Program-made: the position numbers and the translations under genes
Shown: positions 25,654 to 33,705 of the stretch, piece after piece
Layout: the number at the start of each line of letters is the position of its first letter
How positions within the stretch are numbered: the stretch's first letter is position 1
The notes under the pieces: generated by a model
Seen by the model: the letters and a program-made list of their open reading frames with translations, nothing else
What the model was told of the DNA's origin: nothing
Database searches by the model: none
Origin: Labrys monachus
GTDB taxonomy: Bacteria; Pseudomonadota; Alphaproteobacteria; Rhizobiales; Labraceae
Reading direction: 5' to 3'
Length of the DNA: 64,000 nucleotides
NCBI RefSeq assembly: GCF_030814655.1
Contig: NZ_JAUSVK010000001.1
Span: 5,773,001 to 5,837,000, forward strand

Positions 25654-26302
25654 CGGGAGCCGTCGCCTTCACGCCTGTCGTCCGTTCGATGAATTCGGCG
25701 AGCAATCCCTTCAACGCCGCCAGCGAAGGCAGATCCATCAGCATGACGATATAGCCGCGGATGTCGCGCTGCCTGACGGCAAAATTGATGAAGAGGAACA
25801 TCACGACGTCACCGGCATCCGGCGGCGGATCCATCGAGAAGAATTCGGGACCCTTGCCCCTGAGGATCTCCGGCAGCGACATCCTCAGGCTGCGCTGCAG
25901 CAGGTTGGCCATGGTGGAAAGGCAGCCATTGAGGATGATGTTGCCGGTTTCCGCCAAAGCCTCGTGCTCGAGCTCGATGATGTCCTCGAGAGGCAGGTCG
26001 CCGCCCGCGACCGCCCTGACGAGTTCCAGGCTCTTGGTCTCGGGAAAGATCAGGATGACCCGGCCGGTGATGTCGCCTTCGAAGACCTGATGGACCGCGA
26101 CCAGATTGCTCGCCTCGGTCTCGCCGAGCATCTCGATCGCCCGTCCCCGACTCACCAGGCTGAGACGGGGCACCGACAGCAGCACCTGCTCGCCGATCAT
26201 TTCGCGCAGGCTGTTCGCCGACTTGCTCACGCCGATGTTCACCAGTTCGGTGAAGGCATCGAGTTCGAGCTCGCTCAGGATCTGGATGTCGGGGAGGCTC
26301 AC
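25640..26302 (-). CDS. cheC: CheC-family CheY-P phosphatase
   Basis: Dephosphorylates CheY-type response regulators. Both active-site helices of the CheC family are visible: AFTELVNIGVSKSANSLREM near residue 15 (Glu, Asn, Asn) and EALAETGNIILNGCLSTMAN near residue 115, each with the E-x2-N-x3-N-like pattern. 220 residues. GTG start at 26302 in a GTGA overlap with the preceding receiver gene; the long upstream open frame is a shadow of that gene. It is followed by the kinase gene with a 14-base overlap. It probably resets the single-domain receivers of this locus. Confidence 0.88.
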   Translation of the reverse strand: MSLPDIQILSELELDAFTELVNIGVSKSANSLREMIGEQVLLSVPRLSLVSRGRAIEMLGETEASNLVAVHQVFEGDITGRVILIFPETKSLELVRAVAGGDLPLEDIIELEHEALAETGNIILNGCLSTMANLLQRSLRMSLPEILRGKGPEFFSMDPPPDAGDVVMFLFINFAVRQRDIRGYIVMLMDLPSLAALKGLLAEFIERTTGVKATAPDETA

Positions 26303-26682
26303 CGCGCATCCCTGCCCAGCTGTTGCACCGCCTCGGCCAGGAACGCGGCCAAGGCCTTTTCGGTCAGCGGCTTGGAGAGGAAGGCAGCGCCGATCGACCC
26401 AGCGCGGCGCACGACCTCGTCCTGGTGATTGGCCGAGATCACGGCGACCGGCATGCCCGGATACAGTTTCAACAGATCGGAAGCGAGGCTGAGGCCGTCG
26501 CGACCGGGCATGTTGAAATCGAGGAGCGTGATGTCGATGGCCGTCTGCCCGGCGATTTCGAGGGCGGCTTCGGCTTCGGCCGCCTCCAGCCTGGTCCACT
26601 CCGGATACAGGCTGCCGAGGACCTTGACGATCGCCATGCGCGCGAGCTTGCTGTCGTCGACGATAAGGACTTTACGGACCAT
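26299..26682 (-). CDS. Single-domain response regulator (CheY-like)
   Basis: 127 residues consisting of one receiver domain: KVLIVDDSKLARMAIVKVLG (acidic pocket DD), LLDFNMPGRDGLSLA (phospho-acceptor Asp near residue 56), AVISANHQDEV and FLSKPLTEKAL (conserved Lys). No output domain. The ATG at 26682 gives a canonical receiver start; the frame is open further upstream but with Arg/Pro-rich sequence. It lies 98 bases after the STAS-like gene, so a separate promoter is possible, and its stop overlaps the cheC GTG start by 4 bases (GTGA). Likely substrate of the hybrid kinase or CheA and of CheC. Confidence 0.9.
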   Translation of the reverse strand: MVRKVLIVDDSKLARMAIVKVLGSLYPEWTRLEAAEAEAALEIAGQTAIDITLLDFNMPGRDGLSLASDLLKLYPGMPVAVISANHQDEVVRRAGSIGAAFLSKPLTEKALAAFLAEAVQQLGRDAR

Positions 26683-26780
26683 AGACTTCGCACACCTGCA
26701 TTCAGTCTCTCTCGGATCGTTCGGATTTCCGGCCATTCTCGCATTTTCGCACCATGGGCGAAAGGCCGCATTTGCATTTG

Positions 26781-27026
26781 TCAGGAGGCGCGCCGCAGCA
26801 GGGGATCGACATGGCGGCGCAGGAAATCGCCGCGCGGCGGCCCGACGAGCGGGGGGCGGAAGATGAAGAGAAGCTGCACGAGCGCCATGTGGAGATGGTC
26901 GCATGTCCGCCAGTCGACCTGCGCGCCGGGCTCCGACAGCAGGAGGCGCAGCAGCGGCTCGGCGTCGTCGGCGGGGCAGCGGCCGGCGAGCTCGACGGTC
27001 CCCTCGTCGCGCAGGCGCACGCTCAT
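26781..27026 (-). CDS. Small STAS-like protein in chemosensory operon
   Basis: 81 residues. The sequence MSVRLRDEGTVELAGRCPA, then DDAEPLLRLLLSEPGAQVDW, RTCDHLHMALVQLLFIFRPP matches the secondary structure of STAS/anti-sigma-antagonist domains (strand, helix, strand ending in DW, then a helix starting at the usual phosphorylation loop). The loop carries Cys-Asp rather than a Ser. The ATG overlaps the cheA stop by 4 bases (ATGA), so it is translated with cheA. Small proteins of this type accompany alternative chemosensory systems, but their role is not established. Confidence 0.65.
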   Translation of the reverse strand: MSVRLRDEGTVELAGRCPADDAEPLLRLLLSEPGAQVDWRTCDHLHMALVQLLFIFRPPLVGPPRGDFLRRHVDPLLRRAS

Positions 27027-29197
27027 CGGATCAGCTCCAGAGGGTCGAGCACGATGAGGACGCGTCCATCGCCCAAGAGCGTGGTGCCGGAAATGCCCGG
27101 CGCCCCGGCCAGCACGCCTTCGAGAGGGTTGAGCATGACGTCCATCTTCGTTCCGAACCGGTCGACTTCGAGCCCGCCCGACTCGCCGCCGGCGGAGAGG
27201 ATCACGATGCGGGCCTCGCCCTCCTCCCGGGCCGCCGCCCGCTCTCCCAGCATCTCGCTCATCCACACGAGCGGGATGGTCCGGTCGCGGTGAACGAAGG
27301 CCCGCGCCCGGCCGATGGCGGAAATGCGGGAGCGCGGCATGCTGACGGTCTCGACCACCGCCTCGACCGGAATGCCGAAGGCCTGCCCGCCCGCTTCCAC
27401 GGTGATGACCCGCATCAGCATCACCGTGAAGGGAAGGTCGAAGCGGATGAGCGTTCCCTTCCCGTCCGCGCTCTCCACCCCGACGCGCCCGTTCATGCGC
27501 TCCACGGCCGCACGGACCACATCCATGCCGACGCCGCGCCCGGACAGCGCCGTCGCCCGCGGCGCGGTGGAAAAGCCCGGCGCAAAAATGAGATCGACCA
27601 GGGCTTCCCGCGCCATGCCTTCGGCAGATCGTCCGTCGACGATGCCGCGTTCGACCGCGGCCCGCCGCACCCTTTCGACGTCGATGCCGCTGCCGTCGTC
27701 CTCCACCTCGACGAGGATGCGGTCGGTGCTCCGCATGGCGCGCAGATGGATGAGCGCCGTCGGCGGCTTGCCCGCGGCGGCACGGATGACCGCGGTCTCG
27801 ACGCCATGGTCCACCGCGTTGCGCAGCACGTGCAGGAGCGGCTCGAACAGGCCCTCGACGATGGCCCTGTCCGCTTCCGTCGTCTCGCCCGCGACGACGA
27901 GGCGCGCCGATTTGCCGACGCTGGTCGCCATCTCCCGCACCAGGCGGGGAAAGCGCTGGAAGACATGCCGGAAGGGGAAGACCCTGATGTCCAGCACGGC
28001 GCGCTGCAATTCCCTGACGAGGCGGTCGAGCGCGGCATGCTGCTCCTTGAGGCGCGGGAGCAGGTCGCTCATCGTCGTCTCGGCCGCCCGTTCCGTGGAG
28101 TGCCCGAGCGCATTCTTCACCACGGTCAGCTGCGAGGCGAGCTTGATCAGGGCTTCGATGCGGTCGAACTCCACGCGGACGGCGCCCGGTGCCGCCGCGG
28201 CGGGGTCCGGCCCGGGGCCGTCCGCTGCCGGCGCGCCCGGCCCGTCCGTGCCGAGGAGACGCCGGAGGGCTGCGGCGAGCGCCGCCGGCAGGGCGAGCTC
28301 ACCCGTATCCGCCAGGACGCGATCGACGGCTTCCCCGTCCGCCGCCCGGCCGAGCGAGCGCAGGATATTGGCCGCCGACCGCGCCGCCGAGGCCGCCCGC
28401 CCCGGCGAAGGCCGCGCACCCGCCTCCCCGAGAAGCCGGATCTGCGCCTCGATCATGTCGCGGGCTTCCGCCGGCAGGTCCGGAGCCTCCCCGGCGAGCG
28501 GCACCGCCTCGGCCCGGGGACCCAGAGGCGCCAGCCATGCCTCGACCTCCGCGAGCGGTGCGCCCGACAAAGCGAGGACGCCGAACAGGCAGTCATAGGG
28601 ATTGAGCGCGTCCGCCGCCGGCACGGTGCCGAGCGGCACGAGATCGACGGCGAGGAGGCCGGGGCAGGCCGAAAAAAGCTCGAGCGGATCCTCGCCGTGG
28701 AAGAAGCAGTCGGATGCGGGCCTGTAGCGGATCGCCACGCGCGCCGTCCCGGCCTGCGCGCCGTGGCGCCTGCGCAGCGCGCTCGCCCAGCCTTCGGAAG
28801 CGTCCTCGGCCGCCGAGGCCGGCGCGGGCTCGAAAGACGCCGCCACCGCCTCGGCCGCCCTGCCGGCATCGGCGGGAACAACGCCGGTGGCCTGCATGGT
28901 GTCCAGCCAGGTGCTGACCTGATCGAGACTGGCGAGGCCCTGCGTCACAAGCGCCGGGCTGATGGCGCGGCGCCCCGAGCGCGCCTCGGAGAGCGCGTCC
29001 TCCGTGGCATGCATCAACGCCGCCATCGCGTCGAAATCGACGATACCGGCGGCGCCCTTGAGCGTGTGGAGGGCGCGAAAGAGCCGGTCGACCGAAGCCC
29101 TGTCCTGCGGATCGGCCTCCAGGGACAGGAGATCGTTGGTCGCCTGCTCGACCAGTTCCCGGCTCTCGATCAGGAATTGCTCGATGAACTCGTTCAC
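27023..29197 (-). CDS. cheA: Chemotaxis histidine kinase CheA
   Basis: Central kinase of the chemosensory array (724 residues). Hpt domain: LFRALHTLKGAAGIVDF (phosphorylated His near residue 44). A P2-like segment around residues 150-235 contains VAIRYRPASDCFFHGEDPLEL. Dimerisation P3: EFDRIEALIKLASQLTVVKN near 345. ATPase P4: N-box LLHVLRNAVDHGVE, G1 VEDDGSGID, G2 LSGRGVGMDVV. C-terminal CheW-like P5: VEAGGQAFGIPVEAVVETV. The start GTG at 29197 overlaps the preceding receiver gene by 4 bases (GTGA). Only one Hpt and no receiver are present, unlike the hybrid kinases of Wsp or Pil systems. Confidence 0.92.
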   Translation of the reverse strand: MNEFIEQFLIESRELVEQATNDLLSLEADPQDRASVDRLFRALHTLKGAAGIVDFDAMAALMHATEDALSEARSGRRAISPALVTQGLASLDQVSTWLDTMQATGVVPADAGRAAEAVAASFEPAPASAAEDASEGWASALRRRHGAQAGTARVAIRYRPASDCFFHGEDPLELFSACPGLLAVDLVPLGTVPAADALNPYDCLFGVLALSGAPLAEVEAWLAPLGPRAEAVPLAGEAPDLPAEARDMIEAQIRLLGEAGARPSPGRAASAARSAANILRSLGRAADGEAVDRVLADTGELALPAALAAALRRLLGTDGPGAPAADGPGPDPAAAAPGAVRVEFDRIEALIKLASQLTVVKNALGHSTERAAETTMSDLLPRLKEQHAALDRLVRELQRAVLDIRVFPFRHVFQRFPRLVREMATSVGKSARLVVAGETTEADRAIVEGLFEPLLHVLRNAVDHGVETAVIRAAAGKPPTALIHLRAMRSTDRILVEVEDDGSGIDVERVRRAAVERGIVDGRSAEGMAREALVDLIFAPGFSTAPRATALSGRGVGMDVVRAAVERMNGRVGVESADGKGTLIRFDLPFTVMLMRVITVEAGGQAFGIPVEAVVETVSMPRSRISAIGRARAFVHRDRTIPLVWMSEMLGERAAAREEGEARIVILSAGGESGGLEVDRFGTKMDVMLNPLEGVLAGAPGISGTTLLGDGRVLIVLDPLELIR

Positions 29198-29583
29198 GTC
29201 GCCACACCGCAGAGCAGGGCCGCATGGCGCGCCAGGACCTCGGGAGTGACGGGCTTGACCAGGTAGAAATTGGCCCCGGCGGCGCTGGCCGCCGCCGCGT
29301 CCTGCGGCGCCGCTTCCGTGCTCGTCACCAAGGCGGGCGTGGAGGCGAGGGGCAGGTCCCGCTCGCGCAAAGCGCGCAGGAAGCTCAGCCCGTCCATCCG
29401 CGGCATGTTGACGTCGACGATGACGAGATCGGCGGGATCGAGGAGAAGCCTCTCCAGGGCCTCGATGCCGTTGAGCGCCTCGTCGACCGCAAAGCCAGCC
29501 TTCTCCAGGATGTCGCGATAATAGAGGCGGACCAGGCTGGCGTCGTCGACGACGAGGATGCGCGCCTTGCCGTCCGGGGTCAT
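29194..29583 (-). CDS. CheY-like response regulator in chemosensory operon
   Basis: 129-residue receiver alone: ARILVVDDASLVRLYYRDIL, VIVDVNMPRMDGLSFL (phospho-acceptor Asp near residue 57), LVTSTEAAP and FYLVKPVTPEV. The conserved Thr/Ser and Lys are present. It sits between cheR and cheA with 4-base overlaps at both ends (ATGA at its start, GTGA at its end), so it is the direct CheA partner. The second single receiver of the locus (26299) is clearly different in sequence. Confidence 0.92.
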   Translation of the reverse strand: MTPDGKARILVVDDASLVRLYYRDILEKAGFAVDEALNGIEALERLLLDPADLVIVDVNMPRMDGLSFLRALRERDLPLASTPALVTSTEAAPQDAAAASAAGANFYLVKPVTPEVLARHAALLCGVAT

Positions 29584-30437
29584 CGCCGGTCCTCCCATGG
29601 GCGTCGATAGACGATGGCGTCCGCATAGCGGCAGACCTCGAAAAGCGGCGATATGCGACTCATGGATTCCGCATGCCCCAGACAAATGAAACCGCCCGGC
29701 AAAAGGCATTCGTAGAGATTTTCCGCCGCCAAGCGCCGCGACATGTCGTCGAAGTAGATCAGCACGTTCCGGCAGAAGATCACGTCGAACCGACCTTGCG
29801 CCGCGGTTTCGCCCGCGTCCATCAGGTTCACCCGCGAAAAATGCACGGATTCGCGCAATTCCTCCCTGATGCGCCAGCTGTCGTTCCCCCTGTCGACGAA
29901 ATATTTCTCCACCAGCCCGTCCGAAAGCCGCATGAGGGCGCGCTTGCCGAAATAGCCCTGTTCGGCGGCGTCGAGCGCTGCGGTGTCGATATCGGAGCCG
30001 ACGATCTCGACTTCGTAGCGATCGACGGGCGGCCAGTTCTCCAGCAGCCACATCGCCAGCGAATAGGGCTCCTCCCCGGTGGCGCACGGCACCGACCAGA
30101 TCCTGATGCCGCCGCCCGCCGGGCGGCCGGCGACACGCTCCGCCAGGAGGTCTCCGGTCAGGCAGCGAAGCTGATGATCCTCGCGATAGAAATAGGTCTC
30201 GTTGATGGTGAAGGCGTTGATCAGATGCTCGATTTCGTCGTCCGCATTGCGGCGCAGCAACGCATAATAGCCGGCAAACGTTCCGGTTCGCGTCGCGGCC
30301 ATCCTCTCGGCGAGCCTGCGCGCGACGAAATAATGCTTGGCCGCCCCGAAGACCAGCCCGGTACGGCGGTAGAGGAAATCCGACAGGCGACCAAACTCCT
30401 CCTCGGTGACGACCTGCGCCCGCGCCTCGTCGCTCAA
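29580..30437 (-). CDS. cheR: Chemoreceptor methyltransferase CheR (TTG start)
   Basis: Methylates glutamates of the chemoreceptor using SAM. N-terminal helical domain LSDFLYRRTGLVFGAAKHYFV. The catalytic domain has NETYFYREDHQL (conserved NETxFFR), SAM motif IRIWSVPCATGEEPYSLAMWL, GSDIDTAALDAAEQGYF and FDVIFCRNVLIYFD. 285 residues. The start is inferred as TTG at 30437, forming a TTGA overlap with the HEAT gene stop, in line with the other junctions here. No ATG or GTG occurs in frame before the conserved N-domain. Confidence 0.9.
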   Translation of the reverse strand: MSDEARAQVVTEEEFGRLSDFLYRRTGLVFGAAKHYFVARRLAERMAATRTGTFAGYYALLRRNADDEIEHLINAFTINETYFYREDHQLRCLTGDLLAERVAGRPAGGGIRIWSVPCATGEEPYSLAMWLLENWPPVDRYEVEIVGSDIDTAALDAAEQGYFGKRALMRLSDGLVEKYFVDRGNDSWRIREELRESVHFSRVNLMDAGETAAQGRFDVIFCRNVLIYFDDMSRRLAAENLYECLLPGGFICLGHAESMSRISPLFEVCRYADAIVYRRPWEDRR

Positions 30438-31072
30438 GGCGGGCCGCCGATCCGTCCGACGGCCACACGGATGGCAAATTGGAGAAAGGCCTCGCGGGGA
30501 AAGCGTGCCGCGCAGCGCTGCAGCGCGGGAAGGGACCGGGCATCGCCGACCTCGGCGAGGACGTCCACCGCCGCCGCGCAGACATTGGCATGGGTCTCGG
30601 CATCGAGGAGCGGCGGCAGCAGGGCCGCCGCCACGTCGTCCGGCTGCTCGCGCAGGAGATCGCAGGCGAGGAGCCTGACGTCGGAATCGCCATCGGAGAG
30701 GAGGGCCTCGAGATAAGGCCTCAAACGTCCCGGCATCGCGCGGAGGGCATCGAGCGCCCCGCCGCGCAGGCCGGCGTCGTCCGAATGCAGCTGGCGCAGC
30801 AGCACGTCCACCGCCCCTGCATCGCTCGAGCGTGCCAGACCTGCGAAGATCGCCTCCCGCACCCGCGCATCGGGTTCCAGCGCCAGCGCCTGGCCGAGGA
30901 TGTCGGCGCCTTCGGGCATCGCCGCCAGCAGGCGCGCCGCCGCATAGCGCTCCTCGGGGGTGCCTTCGACGAGTCGGACGCGCAGGTCCGCAGCGCCGGC
31001 GTGCGGGACCGGCGAACGGTCCCCGGCCTCGGCGTCCGTCCGGACCGGCGCATGTTTTCGAACGAGCGGCAT
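30434..31072 (-). CDS. HEAT-repeat protein of the chemosensory operon
   Basis: 212 residues, alpha-helical. Repeats of about 31 residues are visible from residue 35: EERYAAARLLAAMPEGADILGQAL, REAIFAGLARSSDAGAVDVLLRQL, LRGGALDALRAMPGRLRPYLEALL and VRLLACDLLREQPDDVAAALLPPL, each with the short helix-turn-helix of HEAT/phycobilisome-lyase-like repeats. It is probably a scaffold or receptor-interacting adaptor. It lies 9 bases after cheB and overlaps cheR. HEAT proteins of this type sit in some alphaproteobacterial che operons, but their role is not known. Confidence 0.8.
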   Translation of the reverse strand: MPLVRKHAPVRTDAEAGDRSPVPHAGAADLRVRLVEGTPEERYAAARLLAAMPEGADILGQALALEPDARVREAIFAGLARSSDAGAVDVLLRQLHSDDAGLRGGALDALRAMPGRLRPYLEALLSDGDSDVRLLACDLLREQPDDVAAALLPPLLDAETHANVCAAAVDVLAEVGDARSLPALQRCAARFPREAFLQFAIRVAVGRIGGPP

Positions 31073-31081
31073 CCGTGGTCG

Positions 31082-32179
31082 TCAATCCATCTTCGCCGTC
31101 CATCTTATAAGGCAATCGGCGATCCGCGGCAAAGGCAGGATACGGTCTGCCCCGCCGAGGCGGGCCAGGCTCCCCGGCATGCCCCAGACCACCGCCGTCT
31201 CCTCCGCTTCGGCGATCGTCCGTCCGCCGGCATGCCGCATCGCGGCCATCGCGTCGGCGCCATCCGTGCCCATGCCGGTCAGGAGCAGGCCGACCAGGCG
31301 GGAGGCCGGCGCCTGCTCCATAGCGCTGCGCACGAGGCGATCGACGCTCGGATGCCAGGGATAGCCGGGCTGGGCCGGCGCCGCCATCGCGAAGAGCTCG
31401 CCGGACCGGCGCGTCACCACGAGGTCCGCATTGCCCCGGCCGATATGGACGGCGCCGGGCCGCAACCGCACGGGCGCTCCCACTTCGGCGACGGACAAGG
31501 CGCACAGCCCGTCGAGGCGCTTGGCGAAGGGGCCGGTGAAGGCCACCGGCATATGCTGCGCCACGAGGATCGGCCAGGGAAAGCTGGAAGGCAGGGCCCG
31601 GAGCAGCGTCTCCAGCGCGGGAGGGCCGCCGGTCGACGCCCCCACCAGGACCAGGCCATGAGCCAGCCCCTCGATCGGAGCGGCCTCGGCAGCGAGCCTG
31701 GGCGCCGCCGGCGGGGCGAGGCCCGCCGGAGCGGACCCGCGCATGCGATGGCGCACCCGCTCCCGCAGCCGCCGGCTGAGGCGGGGCTTGGCGCCCGCTG
31801 CGGTCCTCACCGTCCGCAGGAGCGTGGGGATCCACGCCTCGATCTGCAGGGACATCGCGCCGTCCGGCTTGGCCACGAAATCGACGGCGCCGAGCCGCAA
31901 GGCTTCCAGCGTCGCCTCGGCGCCCTCTCCCGTCGCGGAAGAGACCATGACCACCGGGCATGGACGCTCGATCATGATGCGGTCGAGGCAGGCCAGGCCG
32001 TCCATGAGCGGCATGTTGACGTCGAGCGTGACCACGTCGGGGTTGAAGCGGGCGAGTTCGGCGAGCGCCGCGACGCCGTCGCGGGCGAAGGCAACCTCGA
32101 AATCCCCTTCGCCGGCGAAGGCCTGCCCGAGCAATTTGCGCACCAGCGCGGAATCGTCGACGACCAGGACCTTAATCAA
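31082..32179 (-). CDS. cheB: Chemoreceptor methylesterase CheB (TTG start)
   Basis: Removes methyl groups from receptors and is activated by phosphorylation. Receiver domain: KVLVVDDSALVRKLLGQ, VTLDVNMPLMDGLACLDRI (phospho-Asp). After a linker (residues 125-180) comes the esterase domain with the catalytic triad Ser in LVGASTGGPPALE, His in VAQHMPVAFTGPFA and Asp in LTGMGTDGADAM. 365 residues. The first codon is TTG at 32179 in a TTGA overlap with the cheW-like stop, a rare start seen twice in this operon. Confidence 0.92.
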   Translation of the reverse strand: MIKVLVVDDSALVRKLLGQAFAGEGDFEVAFARDGVAALAELARFNPDVVTLDVNMPLMDGLACLDRIMIERPCPVVMVSSATGEGAEATLEALRLGAVDFVAKPDGAMSLQIEAWIPTLLRTVRTAAGAKPRLSRRLRERVRHRMRGSAPAGLAPPAAPRLAAEAAPIEGLAHGLVLVGASTGGPPALETLLRALPSSFPWPILVAQHMPVAFTGPFAKRLDGLCALSVAEVGAPVRLRPGAVHIGRGNADLVVTRRSGELFAMAAPAQPGYPWHPSVDRLVRSAMEQAPASRLVGLLLTGMGTDGADAMAAMRHAGGRTIAEAEETAVVWGMPGSLARLGGADRILPLPRIADCLIRWTAKMD

Positions 32180-33705
32180 GGCAACGGCGCGGGATGGGAG
32201 GTGGTGAAGGAGTCGAGCTCGCTGCGTTCGCTCACGCTCAGCAATTCAGCCGGATTGAGCAGCAGCACGAGACGGCCCCGTTCACCCGTATCGACGACGC
32301 CCTCGACATAGCGCGTCGCTTCGCCCGTCAGCTCGGGGGGCGGCTGGATCGCCCCCTCGCTGGTGCGGAGCACTTCGGACACGCCGTCCACGATCAGGCC
32401 GGCGCGATGGCCGCCGCTGCGCAGGACGACGAGACGGCGCGACGGCAGCGATGCGCCGGCCGGCATGTCGAACCGCCGGCGCTGATCGATCACGGGGAGC
32501 ACTTCGCCGCGATGGCTCGTCACCCCATCCAGGAAGTCGGGCGCCCGCGGCAGCCGCGAGATCCGGGTCGGAACCGGCGCCACTTCCTCGATGCACGAGA
32601 TGGGCAGGCCGTATTCCTCGTCCCCGAGCCGGAACACCAGAATCGTGCTCTGCCCCGGCGAGGCCTCGCTGCCGCCGGTCTCCCCCTGCGCCGCCGGGCG
32701 CCCCGGCGCGGACAGACGCTGCATGATGTCCTCCCGGAAAAGCGTGTCGACCGCGACGATCGACACCAGCCTGGTGCCGGCCTCGTCCCGATACACCGCC
32801 TTGATGCGCGTTTCGCCTCCCGAGCGCGCCGCGAGCATGGCGGGAAGCGGCTCGACGAGAGTCGGATCGGCGTCGAGGATCGCGCGCGCTTTGTCCACCG
32901 CCAGGCCGGCCAGCGTGCCCCTGATGCCGACGACCAGGATGCGGGAACCGGCGTCCGGCCGCGCCGCGGATCGAAATCCCAGCAGCCCCGCCATGGACAG
33001 CAGGGGCAGGATACCGCCCCGATAGGCCGTCAGCCCCATGACGACGTCCTCGCTCTCCGGCATGGCCGCCAGGACTTCCGGCGCCGGAACGATCTCGCGG
33101 ACGGCGGCGACGTCGAGCGCATATTCCTGCCCGCCCGTCTCGAAGACGACATAGCGCGTCCAGGACGGGGCATCGGGTGCGAGGGCGGCCGGGAGTTCGG
33201 CATGAAGCCGGCCGCGCGGGCGCTCGGCGGCCGCCCGCCGCACGAAAGCGGCGGCCAGCAATGCCCGTATGTCGAGGATCCTGACGATATCGGCGTGACC
33301 GCTCCAGCGGAAGGCCCCGCTCACGGCCTCGCCGCGCTCGCCCGCCCACGCGGCGCCGGCGCTCTCGAGCTGGTCCGGTTCGATGCTGACGAGCGCGCTC
33401 AGGCCGTCGACGACGATCGCCACCCGTTGCCCGATGTTCAGCACGATCGCGCGCGACGAAGAGGCGGGCGGCGGCACCTGGCGGCCGAGCAGCCCGCTCA
33501 GGCTCGCCAGCGGGGTCGCCATGCCGCGCAGATTAGCGATGCCGAGCAGGAACGGGGGTGCGCGGGGGACGCGGGCGACATCCGGCGTCTGCATCACTTC
33601 CAGCACGTCCTCGGCCGGCAGCGCATAGAGCCGGCGCTCGCTCCGGAACGTCAGGAAGCGCCGGGGTTCCCCCTCACCCTCGGCGAGTGCCGCCGGCTCA
33701 GCCAT
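32176..33705 (-). CDS. cheW: CheW-like coupling protein with three CheW domains
   Basis: Adaptor linking receptor and CheA. Three CheW domains in tandem: about residues 15-155 ([33 protein letters not shown]), 182-330 ([33 protein letters not shown]) and 352-500 ([34 protein letters not shown]). Standard CheW is about 160 residues with one domain, so this 509-residue protein could nucleate larger arrays or replace several CheW copies. The ATG overlaps the receptor stop by 8 bases, and cheB starts within its stop codon. All three domains keep the RG motif of the receptor/CheA contact loop. Confidence 0.92.
   Translation of the reverse strand: MAEPAALAEGEGEPRRFLTFRSERRLYALPAEDVLEVMQTPDVARVPRAPPFLLGIANLRGMATPLASLSGLLGRQVPPPASSSRAIVLNIGQRVAIVVDGLSALVSIEPDQLESAGAAWAGERGEAVSGAFRWSGHADIVRILDIRALLAAAFVRRAAAERPRGRLHAELPAALAPDAPSWTRYVVFETGGQEYALDVAAVREIVPAPEVLAAMPESEDVVMGLTAYRGGILPLLSMAGLLGFRSAARPDAGSRILVVGIRGTLAGLAVDKARAILDADPTLVEPLPAMLAARSGGETRIKAVYRDEAGTRLVSIVAVDTLFREDIMQRLSAPGRPAAQGETGGSEASPGQSTILVFRLGDEEYGLPISCIEEVAPVPTRISRLPRAPDFLDGVTSHRGEVLPVIDQRRRFDMPAGASLPSRRLVVLRSGGHRAGLIVDGVSEVLRTSEGAIQPPPELTGEATRYVEGVVDTGERGRLVLLLNPAELLSVSERSELDSFTTSHPAPLP

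Noticed and set aside
26903-29266. 787-codon rightward frame opposite cheA
   Set aside because: cheA on the other strand shows Hpt, ATPase and CheW-like domains. The frame is Arg/Gly/His-rich shadow sequence.
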